64,000 nucleotides of DNA, taken from contig JAJZAD010000001.1 in NCBI GenBank assembly GCA_021799575.1, positions 1-64,000 on the forward strand, read 5' to 3'. The notes below the pieces were generated by a model. That model worked only from the letters and a program-made list of their open reading frames with translations. It was not told the origin of the DNA and did not search any database. This document shows, in pieces, positions 51,129 through 59,890 of the stretch; position 1 is the stretch's first letter, and each line of letters starts with the position of its first letter. The stretch comes from a bacterium. GTDB taxonomy: Bacteria; Patescibacteriota; Saccharimonadia; Saccharimonadales; UBA4665. The position numbers were made by a program, and so were the translations under genes.

Positions 51129-51650
51129 GTGATAATATTAAGTCTAAGGAATAAAAAGAAAGGTATAGAGAATCGAATGCGCCAAAAAATAAAACAACAC
51201 CTGGCTATTATACTGAGCATGATAGCACTTATATTTCCTATGTCAGTGCCCATAACCGTGTACGCTGATTCTTGCGGCAATGCACTTCAGTCCGGCATAA
51301 ACACAGGAACTAGCACTGGGGGCGTTAGTGTGTGTAGTACAGGCAGCTCTGCATCCCTTGCGGATACGGTTAAGAACATCGCTAAATTAGCAATCAATAT
51401 ATTGTCAATTATAGTTGGAGCGGCCGCGGTCATCATGCTAATTTACGGAGCATTCAAGTACATAACTTCCGGAGGGGAGAGTAATAGCGTATCATCCGCT
51501 AAGAATACTCTACTCTACGCAATCATAGGGCTAGTAATTGTTTTCCTAGCGCAAGTTATTGTCCACTTAGTATTAAATACTGCAAATTCTGTAGTTACTC
51601 AGACTTATACAGCACCCCAAGGTGTAATCATTCTCCATGTTTTTAGGTGA
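51129..51650 (+). CDS. VirB2/TrbC-like pilin paralog 6
   Basis: GAFKYITSGGESNSVSSAKNTLLYAIIGLVIVFLAQVIV; start may be the internal ATG at 51177. Confidence 0.76.
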   Translation: MIILSLRNKKKGIENRMRQKIKQHLAIILSMIALIFPMSVPITVYADSCGNALQSGINTGTSTGGVSVCSTGSSASLADTVKNIAKLAINILSIIVGAAAVIMLIYGAFKYITSGGESNSVSSAKNTLLYAIIGLVIVFLAQVIVHLVLNTANSVVTQTYTAPQGVIILHVFR

Positions 51651-51672
51651 ACAACCTAGGGCTTAAGTTACT

Positions 51673-51708
51673 TAATCACACCCCTCGTTGATAGTAGAGG
51701 TGTGATTA
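51673..51708. terminator. hairpin between pilin cluster and hsp20
   Basis: TAATCACAC/GTGTGATTA stem with inner CCTC/GAGG between convergent genes. Confidence 0.65.
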
Positions 51709-51738
51709 TTGGTCTCTTCCTATATAGCTTAAGTTGCC

Positions 51739-52227
51739 CTAGAGAACCTGTATCTTCTTTACAGTGTCTTGCTTAACCTTACCAAAACTTATGGTTAGGA
51801 CACCGTCTTGGAGTACGGCTTTAATATCATCCTCTTTGACTGGAACAGGCAGAGCGATAGTGCGTGAAAATTCTCCCCAATAGCATTCCTGAAGGAAATA
51901 ATTCTCAACATCATCCTCGTTTCCGGCGCTCAAAGTACCGCGTATAGTCAGTTGGTTGTCAGCTATACTGACATCAAGCTCGTCCTTTTTAACTCCCGCA
52001 GTCCTGGCTTTAACGACCAGTCTTTCTTTGGTTTCATATACATCTACAGCTAACTGTCCCGGAACATTAGCTGCGTCTTCGTCGTCCCACTGCTCATCTT
52101 CGGGCCTACCTGTAGGCTGCTGGACGTTACCTTCACTAGCTGCTGTTTCTTGCGTGTCGTCACCTAAAAAGGCAGTCAACTCATCTTCTTCTAATAATAG
52201 GTCATCGTCGTGATTTCGGCGTGCCAT
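51739..52227 (-). CDS. Hsp20/alpha-crystallin family small heat-shock protein
   Basis: LVVKARTAGVKKDELDVSIADNQLTIRGTLS...VLQDGVLTISFGKV. Confidence 0.88.
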   Translation of the reverse strand: MARRNHDDDLLLEEDELTAFLGDDTQETAASEGNVQQPTGRPEDEQWDDEDAANVPGQLAVDVYETKERLVVKARTAGVKKDELDVSIADNQLTIRGTLSAGNEDDVENYFLQECYWGEFSRTIALPVPVKEDDIKAVLQDGVLTISFGKVKQDTVKKIQVL

Positions 52228-52406
52228 TTCTTACCCTCCATTAGAGTTAATTTGTCTGTTGGCTCAATTTGCCTTTTTGTCTTAGTTTTAGTATAGCTAT
52301 AACCATCACTCTTAGCAACCAGCTATACCTTTATTTACAACACAAAAAAGACAACAGCGACTTTTATTTCCTATACTGGTATAATCTCATCTGTTATCCA
52401 CTGACT

Positions 52407-52495
52407 GGAAGGGTGTCCGAGCGGTTTAAGGAACTGGTCTTGAAAACCAGCGTGCCCATAAAGCACCGTGGGTTCGAATCCCACCCCTTCCGCCA
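52407..52495 (+). tRNA. tRNA-Ser(UGA), CCA encoded
   Basis: GGAAGGGTGTCCGAGCGG...CTGGT-CTTGAAA-ACCAG anticodon arm, long variable arm, GGTTCGAATCC, ...CTTCCGCCA. Confidence 0.95.
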
Positions 52496-52499
52496 ATTA

Positions 52500-52745
52500 C
52501 TAGCTTCCACTGTGTCTTTAAAGCATCAAACGGTGCTTTATAACGATAAGCTAGCTTTTCACCATCTAATTTCAATTTAGGAACTATGAAGTCTAGGAGT
52601 AAGCGTTTTTGAAGAATTTCATACGTTCATCATTAAAGATGTCTAGGCTATATTACAAACCTCAAGAATATAACTTGCACCCAATATAAAGACTTTGTTA
52701 GCATTATAAATGATTCTCTAGCTTCTGAAGTATAATTTTATGCTT
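52500..52745 (-). pseudogene. decayed 3' end of a large serine recombinase abutting tRNA-Ser(UGA)
   Basis: With frameshifts: LE.LENHLYNANKVFILGASYILEVC..D.FNDER...LKLDGEKLAYRYKAPFDALK; homologous to 56695-56950. Confidence 0.5.
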
Positions 52746-52899
52746 TAATTCAATCTAGTTTACCAACTTTTCCAATACTGACCTATACTACCGACTGTAG
52801 CTACCACAAAGATAGGAAAATTCCGGAGGCGCTAAGAGCGACAGTAAACAGTAAGAGACCAAGCTCGATCCAATACTTCAGATTAACTTTAGTGTAGAG

Positions 52900-53640
52900 T
52901 GTAAACCTGATAAGCCAGACCACTAGGTAAGGAATAGTCTGCGGAGGAATATAAAACATCTCCACTCAGCTATTTCAATATGGATTTTAGGATCGAATGA
53001 CATTTGAGTGATTTCCCGGTTAAGATTTATACCATACGGGGTGATTAGAGGTTACACCGATCATCAAGAATAAAACGCCTAGCAGTACTCTGCTTTGTTT
53101 AATAACTGCATAATAGATAATCAACGCTATACCGGCAATAAAACCGGCATGCAGATTGGCCCAGACTAAAAAATAATCAGCAACAACCAAACCAAGCTTA
53201 TCTTAACGCTTCGCAATACTTTTAGGGTGACAACGAATAAAAGAACATTCCAAGTAACCGGTCTAATACCTGCATAAGGAGCAATAGCTGAGACCACTAA
53301 AAATAATACTCAATTTTTTTGTTTCCTTCCCAGGATCAGTACGGCAACTGTCCGGATCAAGGAAAAAATATGGCCTCCTTCAGGTAGCCATCGATAGATA
53401 CAAAACTGCCATGATGATTCCCCTCTCATGGTCTACCATGGTAATCCTTAAGTGACAAAGGTATAAGTATCGTGTCGCGGCATCCCGTGTGTACCAAAGT
53501 TTCCGGTAACCAGATGCCAGCCGACCAGGTCCAATCTATTCCGGGAGCAAACGAAAAAGATTGCCAACTCAGCCAGAGCGGACAATATCCATAGCTATGA
53601 TAGATGTTGTTTTCGGAATTGATTGTAACTCTTAATCGGG
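52900..53640 (-). pseudogene. decayed polytopic membrane protein
   Basis: Fragments such as NLHAGFIAGIALIIYYAVIKQSRVLLGVLFLMIGV and AIAPYAGIRPVTWNVLLFVVTLKVL interrupted by stops/frameshifts. Confidence 0.3.
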
Positions 53641-53716
53641 CTGTTTATCATTTCACCCATCAATGCTTTTACTGATATAATACGACATCGATCATTCCCC
53701 ATTACCAAACAGATCT

Positions 53717-53809
53717 GGAGAGGTACCCAAGAGGCTGAAGGGGTCGGTTTGCTAAATCGATAGGGGGGAGTAATCCCTCGCGAGGGTTCGAATCCCTCCC
53801 TCTCCGCCA
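53717..53809 (+). tRNA. tRNA-Ser(GCU), CCA encoded
   Basis: GGAGAGGTACCCAAGAGGCTGAAGGGG, TCGGT-TTGCTAA-ATCGA, long variable arm, GGTTCGAATCCCTCCCTCTCCGCCA. Confidence 0.94.
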
Positions 53810-53949
53810 GGTGGACTTTGGAGTTTTCACACTTTCTCGAGCCATATCCTTACTTATATAATTGAAAGTAAAAGCACTTACACTGAAACTCAGGAAGACA
53901 AATCCAAATGGCTGTGTTTCAAAAGCTATCTGAGGATGATTCATAACTC

Positions 53950-54355
53950 AATCGGCTCAATTTGATTTCATGACTTCTATGTAGCCACTCCGGATAAAGG
54001 TGAGTTTGACGCGTTAGACAATGGATTCAACTCTTGTGCCTTCTACGTTAGTGCCATGCTGGTTATATTCAAAAAACTGAATGGAATATTCAGGTACTGT
54101 CTCGGAAGCACAGTTAAAGATTTGCAAGCTTCAGGGTGGACTGACGAAGATCAAGCCCAAGCCGGAGATATATTGGTATGGGAAGCGCTACAATTTAAAG
54201 ATGGACTTAAGGAACATACAGGCTTCTCGGTTGGTAACAGCCAGGCGGTCAGCACTTCTGAAAACGCCAAAGTATCGGTTGAGCATGACGGACATTTTGG
54301 TGAAACAAATTGCAAAGTGATTAACAGCTATAGAATGGCAAACTGGGATGATTAA
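53950..54355 (+). pseudogene. NlpC/P60-like cysteine peptidase remnant
   Basis: FHDFYVATPDKGEFDALDNGFNSCAFYVSAMLVIFKKL...STVKDLQASGW...GDILVWEALQFKDGLKEHTGFSVGNSQAVSTSE; in-frame TGA just upstream, no start. Confidence 0.45.
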
Positions 54356-54678
54356 GTCTAGAAATAAATATATTGGACTAACGGCTCTCAGTAGAGCCTG
54401 GAGTTCATTATTATAAGTTATGACCTATCAAGGATAATGCACAATTTTTATCTATTTTGCACCGATCCATCAAGTCTAAAGTATACGTCTAGGCGGGCTT
54501 TAATTTTCGAAAACGACAAAATAAAGTAGTGTTTTTAAGACCCGTTAATACCTTAATCCATGTCAGTTGTCCGCCATAACCAAACTATAAATGCATATAT
54601 AAAATCAATTCTTTATCAGAAAAAGATACTCTTGACTCGTGTAGCACAAAAACAGTGCTATAAGGTAAAATACTGCTA

Positions 54679-55257
54679 ATGGAAAATAACAAACCGGAAG
54701 AACCTAAGACCGTCGAGACCGCTGTCGTTCAACCAACGGGACTGGATAAGAGAACTGGCGTTCATCCTCAATCGACCGCCATACCGCCAACTGGTTCCGA
54801 AGGATCGATTACTTGGACGGCAAGCGAGTTTATAGCCCACAATAAAGGACCGTTATGGTATATAACTCTCACGGCAGTATCGGTCGTTGTGGCATTTTTA
54901 GTTTGGCTTATTACCAAGGATAAAATTACGGCAAGCGTTTTCGTGGTAGCTGGGGTAGTTCTGGCTATCTTCGGAGCCAAAAAACCGCGTAACCAGGAAT
55001 ACCGCATCGACCGTCACGGTATACGGGTCGGCGCTAAGCAATATGATTTCAATAGCTTCCGGTCCTTTTTGATTGTTAAACAAGGCGCCTTTTCGAGCCT
55101 TGTGTTTTTGCCCCTCAAGCGTTTTTCATTAACCGTTTCAGCATACTACGACCCCGAAGATGAACAGAAAATTATCTCAATAATATCGAATTATTTGCCG
55201 TTAGAAGAACGTAAACAGGATATTCTGGACAATCTGATGTGGAGGATTCGCTTCTAG
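54679..55257 (+). CDS. hypothetical membrane protein, two TM helices and PH-like C-terminus
   Basis: 192-aa ORF, TM hairpin GPLWYITLTAVSVVVAFLVWLI..ASVFVVAGVVLAIF. Confidence 0.72.
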   Translation: MENNKPEEPKTVETAVVQPTGLDKRTGVHPQSTAIPPTGSEGSITWTASEFIAHNKGPLWYITLTAVSVVVAFLVWLITKDKITASVFVVAGVVLAIFGAKKPRNQEYRIDRHGIRVGAKQYDFNSFRSFLIVKQGAFSSLVFLPLKRFSLTVSAYYDPEDEQKIISIISNYLPLEERKQDILDNLMWRIRF

Positions 55258-55260
55258 ACA

Positions 55261-55300
55261 ATTTAATAACCGTGCACTTTTTCACGCACGGTTATTAAAT
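55261..55300. terminator. bidirectional intrinsic terminator
   Basis: 15-bp perfect inverted repeat ATTTAATAACCGTGC-ACTTTTTCAC-GCACGGTTATTAAAT between convergent ORFs. Confidence 0.8.
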
Positions 55301-55329
55301 CTCCTCTGAGTTGCTTAAAGTATGTTCTT

Positions 55330-55464
55330 TCAACGACCTCTATGAAGGGATTTTTCGCGTTTAAACATTTTCTTTTCCATTCTGGATATGAAGTCGTGTT
55401 TGGCTCGTTTTTTGTCCCATTTTTCAAAATTTTCGGCTATTAGTTCTGCTTCTATTTCAGACAT
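55330..55464 (-). CDS. small basic hypothetical protein (44 aa)
   Basis: MSEIEAELIAENFEKWDKKRAKHDFISRMEKKMFKREKSLHRGR with AGGAGGG SD upstream (below ORF-track cutoff). Confidence 0.5.
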   Translation of the reverse strand: MSEIEAELIAENFEKWDKKRAKHDFISRMEKKMFKREKSLHRGR

Positions 55465-55645
55465 CTTAAGCCCTCCTTTTAGTTGTCTAATCTACGGTGC
55501 TACCGTGATTTAAAGTATCCCACTTATGGCTGGAAGATAGCTGTAAGCTTTGCTACAACCAACCCTGAAAGTCCAAACTTTTTACCCGCTGTTTGTTACT
55601 ATTTAGTTATAGTGAGCCGTTAAGATTTTAAAACCACGATTAACC

Positions 55646-56503
55646 ATGAATTTAGTAAAAACCTTTGACAACCTCCAATACAAACACTCAAGCCTAAGTT
55701 TTATAGTGGCAGTAATAAAACGCTATAGTGAAAATCGGGGAGGCAGAAATGCTGCACTCATAACCTATTATTTGTTTTTATCGCTTTTCCCTTTGCTGTT
55801 TTGGCTATCTCTGATCGCTAATTTACTAAATTCTCATTTTCCAGGTGCATCATCAACCTTAATTCACGGTGCGACCAATTATTTCCCCGTTTTAGGCCAA
55901 CAGCTGGATAAAATCGTCCACAGTACACACGATTCAACGGGAGGAATTATCGTCTCCGGCCTGGTTACTCTCTACGGTGTTAGGGGTTCAGCTATGGTTT
56001 TTAAGGAAATTGTCAATGACATGTTTATGATTCCACTTAAAGAACGTGACTCTTTTCCCGGTAACTGGCTGAGAAGCGTTGGCATCGTAGTTATCGGAGG
56101 AGGAGGGTTTGTTTTAACGGCAGTCGGATATAGTTGGGCATTGGCGCGCGGACATGGGATCGGGTTTAAGTTGCTTATGGGTATCACCGGTATTGTTTTA
56201 CTGACATTGGTATTCATGGCAATCTTAAAGCTCAGCCTGCCGGCTAAAGCTAAGGTACATAGAATACTTAGCGGGGCTTTGTCGATGGCAATAGGCTTAG
56301 GTCTGCTCCAGCTTGCAGGAGGATGGATTGTAACCCATAGCCTTAAACACTATACCGATTTTTATACGGCGCTGTTCGCGACCACTCTAGGTCTCTTAGC
56401 CTGGATATACTTAGAGGCTCAGATCCTACTCTATTCAATCGAGATCACCATAGTTGCGGAACGTAAACTTTGGCCCCGACACTTATTTGGTTCCGGGGAC
56501 TGA
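55646..56503 (+). CDS. YihY/BrkB-family inner membrane protein
   Basis: SENRGGRNAALITYYLFLSLFPLLFWL; DFYTALFATTLGLLAWIYLEAQILLYSIEI. Confidence 0.88.
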   Translation: MNLVKTFDNLQYKHSSLSFIVAVIKRYSENRGGRNAALITYYLFLSLFPLLFWLSLIANLLNSHFPGASSTLIHGATNYFPVLGQQLDKIVHSTHDSTGGIIVSGLVTLYGVRGSAMVFKEIVNDMFMIPLKERDSFPGNWLRSVGIVVIGGGGFVLTAVGYSWALARGHGIGFKLLMGITGIVLLTLVFMAILKLSLPAKAKVHRILSGALSMAIGLGLLQLAGGWIVTHSLKHYTDFYTALFATTLGLLAWIYLEAQILLYSIEITIVAERKLWPRHLFGSGD

Positions 56504-56694
56504 TCAATCGTTATTCCTCCACAGGCGCTTATCTATTGACTACAATTGCTTGTAGTCAAGCTAATCAAGATCTCGAGACAAAAAGTTGGATCATGAAGGA
56601 ACTTTCTGTCCTCTTTGATTGTTCTGGTGCTTTTACTGAACCCTGTAAAAGTTTCACTTTCAATCTGGCGGGCCGTAGCAGTTAAGTTACGACT

Positions 56695-56950
56695 ATATCG
56701 TTCCGCAAATTATTAGATTCCACCATATCTTTAGTAGCACCAAACGGTTCTTTATACTGATAAACTAACTTTTCACCGTCTAATTCCAGATTAGTAACTA
56801 TGAAGTTTAGTAGGAAGCGTTTTTAAGGGAGTTTCGCACGTTCATCATTAAATAAGTCTAAAGCTCTACTACAGACTTTAAGAATATAACTTGCGCCAAG
56901 TACAAAAGCCTTGTCACCATTAGAGTGGTCTTCTAGCTCTTGGGTACTGT
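56695..56950 (-). pseudogene. decayed 3' end of a serine recombinase, second copy
   Basis: ELEDHSNGDKAFVLGASYILKVCSRALDLFNDERAKLP*KRFLLNFIVTNLELDGEKLVYQYKEPFGATKDMVESNN; aligns with 52500-52745. Confidence 0.5.
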
Positions 56951-57731
56951 CATTGGGCCTGTGTAATCTAGAATGTCTAGTTAGGATGGACTATGACTTT
57001 AGCCTTCTCTCGAAGTATCTACTAAACTCAAGACCATTGTCTGCTTGAACCATAGCAAACTTAAAGCCAAACTTAGCTTCAGCTCTCAGCACGACACCTG
57101 CGGCAATAACAGGACCTATACGGTCGTAACACTCGGCATAGGTCATCCTGGTATATATGTCTATGACCGTATAGACATATCTTCTTCTCTTGGTAATAGG
57201 GCATATGTAGTAGACGGTATCTGTTTGTATTAGCTCACCAGGAGCAGTCACGACCGGCCTCTTTGGATTATCTGGCCTAACTCGCTTCTTCCTGCCATTA
57301 ACCTCATGATGACGTTTTAAGATTCTATTGGACGCTACTAACACTAATTCTTATGCCATCTAGATGAACTAGATGCCACCAAATTACCTCGCCACAACGT
57401 TTGAGTGTCCGTCTCTGAGCTCTAGTACACGCTAAACAATTTCTGAACTAACAGCCCTAGGACTGACTCGTGGCCTAGAGCTAAGTGTAGGTATCCTCCA
57501 GGTACACCTAAGTAGATGGTTTGCTTGACTATACGTACGATTGGGTCGATTAGGGTTGTCGAACTGTACATTCTCGTTCAGCTTGCTCCATTTAGTCTTC
57601 CATCTGTAGATAGTAGACCGATTAACACCACACTTATTGGCTACTACTTGGACGGATAAACCCTCCATTAGTAGTAGCTTCATAGCTAAAGCTCTCGCTT
57701 TAGGTAGATTAGGGTTGATAGAATAAGCCAT
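56948..57731 (-). pseudogene. N-terminal and central part of an IS481-like transposase, truncated after RPND
   Basis: MAYSINPNLPKARALAMKLLLMEGLSVQVVANKCGVNRSTIYRWKTKW...; GELIQTDTVYYICPITKRRRYVYTVIDIYTRMTYAECYDR..VQADNGLEFSRYF...TRHSRLHRPND then non-IS sequence; frameshifted. Confidence 0.8.
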
Positions 57732-57856
57732 AGGTAGGCTCCTTTCCTTGTAATTATTGTTAGTAACTACAGTTTAGGACGCCTACCTTTTATGTTGCAA
57801 AGGTGGTGAGAGAATACGAATAACTTGTATATTGTTAAATAGTATTTCATAAAGTA

Positions 57857-57885
57857 TTGACAAAAAGATAAGCCTGTGTTATTAT
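57857..57885 (+). promoter_or_regulatory. near-consensus sigma-70-type promoter
   Basis: TTGACA (57857-57862), 17-nt spacer, TATTAT (57880-57885). Confidence 0.8.
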
Positions 57886-57891
57886 GTAAAT

Positions 57892-58486
57892 AATCGATTT
57901 GAGTGTAGAGGCTTCAATCGAGGATGTACCTTAACGGTAATGGAGTAACTAGAACACCTACGGTGTTAATCTGTTACGCACTCTAGTAGTCGAACGCCTT
58001 ACAGCGTTCCGGCAAAGAGACAGGTTACAGGAATGAGCCCCTGTTCTATCTGTTAACTTGCGATGTTGCCCCGACAAAGGGTCGGGACATTTCCGCGCTT
58101 TATCAGGCATGATAAGGAGTTAGCAAACAGGCTTGTCAACCGCTTATGCAGCGGAGCACTAACAGATGTACCTTAGGTGATACTAGCTATCTAATACCAT
58201 TTACCTCTATAAGATATGCAATGAATTCAGTCAGAGGTGCCACCTCAAGACTGGTAAGAGTGCCGATAGAAGGCTTATCTGTTATTCAGATGAGACATCA
58301 ATTGGGCATTCTTGCTCAAAGAATGTCCGTACATTGACAAGAGAAGATAGTTCCTCAAGATGGGATACCGATGTAGCTCGTGCAAGCTGCACCGATACCC
58401 CATCTTGAGAGAGAATGCTGTGCTCAAGCGAACGGATCATCCGTTCACAGGGGAGTCACGAAGACGCTTAGTCTTCAAAAAGGAGC
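57892..58486 (+). ncRNA. candidate large structured leader/noncoding RNA
   Basis: At least 11 local hairpins in ~530 nt, e.g. CTTTATCA/TGATAAGG, CAGTCaGAGGT/ACCTCaaGACTG, CTTATCTG/CAGATGAG, GGGCATTCT/AGAATGTCC, CTCAAGATGGG/CCCATCTTGAG, GAACGGA/TCCGTTC, GAAGAC/GTCTTC; no convincing ORF; behind a strong promoter. Confidence 0.65.
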
Positions 58487-58490
58487 CATC

Positions 58491-58841
58491 ATGGCCACCA
58501 TCCTGAACCTCACCCCGCACGCCATCAACCTGCTGGACGCCGAGGGCAACACCCTCGCCGTCTTCCCGCCCACCGGCACCATCGCCCGGGCGGCACAGCA
58601 GGATCAGCCGGTCGGCAAGGTCGAATCCGACGGTGTTGTCGTAGAGGTCGTACAGACCACCTACGGCGAGCCCGCCGACCTGCCGGCACAAGCCGAGGAC
58701 ACGTTCTACGTGGTGAGCATCCTCACCGCGCAGGCGGCCAAGGCCTACGGCCGGGACACGAGCGACTTGCTCGTGACCTCCGGACCCGTGCGGGACGAGA
58801 CCGGCCGGATCATCGGTTGCCGACAGTTCGCTGTCGTGTAG
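58491..58841 (+). CDS. GC-rich hypothetical protein (phage/plasmid-like NLTPHAI protein)
   Basis: MATILNLTPHAINLLDAEGNTLAVFPPTGTIARAA..., 116 aa, SD AAAAAGGAG; the ORF track extends upstream into the leader. Confidence 0.75.
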   Translation: MATILNLTPHAINLLDAEGNTLAVFPPTGTIARAAQQDQPVGKVESDGVVVEVVQTTYGEPADLPAQAEDTFYVVSILTAQAAKAYGRDTSDLLVTSGPVRDETGRIIGCRQFAVV

Positions 58842-58967
58842 CCGACCTGGTTGGGTTGGGGCGGTTGGACGAAACTTCGGTTTCGGTGGCACAAATGTGT
58901 CTTTACCAGCCGCCCCATGGCACCCCTAACCCCAGCATCTCCCGCTCACTCATCTATCTCTTGTCAA

Positions 58968-59023
58968 TAATCGTTCTGCGGGTGTAGCCCGCACTGATGA
59001 GTCCAAAAGGACGAAAACGATTA
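58968..59023 (+). ncRNA. type III hammerhead self-cleaving ribozyme
   Basis: TAATCGTT-C^ | TGCGGG-TGTAG-CCCGCA | CTGATGA | GTCC-AAAA-GGAC | GAAA-ACGATTA. All core nucleotides (CUGAUGA, GAAA, UUC cleavage triplet) and three fully paired stems present; predicted cleavage after C58976. Confidence 0.93.
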
Positions 59024-59024
59024 C

Positions 59025-59516
59025 ATGATATATCTAGAACAACAACTTGCGACTTTGCCCGAACCATACATTGTTATGGGAGTCGGCATACCCGGCAGTG
59101 GTAAATCCACCGCGCTTGAAGTTGTTGCTCAGCACCTTGAAATAGCCCGAATCTGTCCCGATGATATTCGGGAGGAAATGACTGGTTCAGCTGCCGACCA
59201 ATCGGTCAATGCTGAAGCGTGGGCAGAAGCCTACCGGCGTGTTGCCGTCAGCTTGCAGCTAGGGCATTCCGCCATCATAGATGGCACTCACACCGAGGCA
59301 TGGCGTCGTCCAAAGCAAGTTGCACAGTACCGTGAGCATGGCGCAGCAGCAGTTGCTGCGGTGGTTTTTGATACGCCACTCGCTGTTGCTAAGCGGCGCA
59401 ACCTTAGCCGGGAGCGCGTAGTGCCGGAATATGCACTTGATAAATTGCACACAGCCTTGCAGAAGGAGCCGGTTAGCCATAAAGAAGGGTTTGACGCAAT
59501 ATACGTTCTCCGTTAG
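59025..59516 (+). CDS. P-loop kinase, polynucleotide-kinase-like
   Basis: VMGVGIPGSGKSTALEVV Walker A; ICPDDIREEMTG; AIIDGTH; AKRRNLSRERVVPEYALDKL. Confidence 0.82.
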   Translation: MIYLEQQLATLPEPYIVMGVGIPGSGKSTALEVVAQHLEIARICPDDIREEMTGSAADQSVNAEAWAEAYRRVAVSLQLGHSAIIDGTHTEAWRRPKQVAQYREHGAAAVAAVVFDTPLAVAKRRNLSRERVVPEYALDKLHTALQKEPVSHKEGFDAIYVLR

Positions 59517-59526
59517 GGCATGACGG

Positions 59527-59890
59527 TTCACAAGCGGGAAAAAAGTTTCCTGGTTGTGAGCTTTCATCCGTAAGGTTGGTAGCTCAGAACATTTACAAAA
59601 GCTTTGGAGTAGTTTTTGAGAGGCGTTGTCATCAAGCGACGTAAAAGTCCTCTACACTCACCTTTACTCCGGTAAAGTTACACTTTTGCTTGATGAGTCT
59701 GTCATAGACTGCATAAGCTTTTGCGATGGGTACTGTGTTTATACGCAGTTCCCGGGCAAAGGCTGATGCTTTGACTGGCTCTCGAAAGAGAAACTACTCA
59801 TATAAAGCTATCGGTTCTTTGGTAGGTATGTGTCATGGGTTCAGATAACCCGCCGACTTAAAGGGATTGTCCCTCATACCGCGTTTCCCT
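59527..59890 (+). ncRNA. hairpin-rich intergenic RNA candidate
   Basis: Nested stems TCATCAAGC..AAAAGT/ACTTTTGCTTGATGA (59629-59696) enclosing CTTTAC/GTAAAG; GGGtACTGTG/CGCAGTtCCC (59728-59753); CTCT-CGAA-AGAG; GGGTT/AACCC. Confidence 0.5.

Noticed and set aside
53702-53944. 80-aa minus ORF containing WRRGRDSNPREGLLPPIDLANRPLQPLGYLS
   Set aside because: This peptide is the antisense translation of tRNA-Ser(GCU), a well-known spurious ORF type.
58146-58337. 63-aa plus ORF inside the structured leader
   Set aside because: No SD, no protein-like composition; overlaps several strong hairpins better explained as RNA structure.
57840-58490. Hairpin series considered as a CRISPR array
   Set aside because: No regularly spaced direct repeats; only one 11-mer recurs and hairpin sequences differ from one another.
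58437-58892. 151-aa minus ORF antisense to 58491-58841
   Set aside because: Antisense artifact of the GC-rich plus-strand gene, which has a good SD and start.
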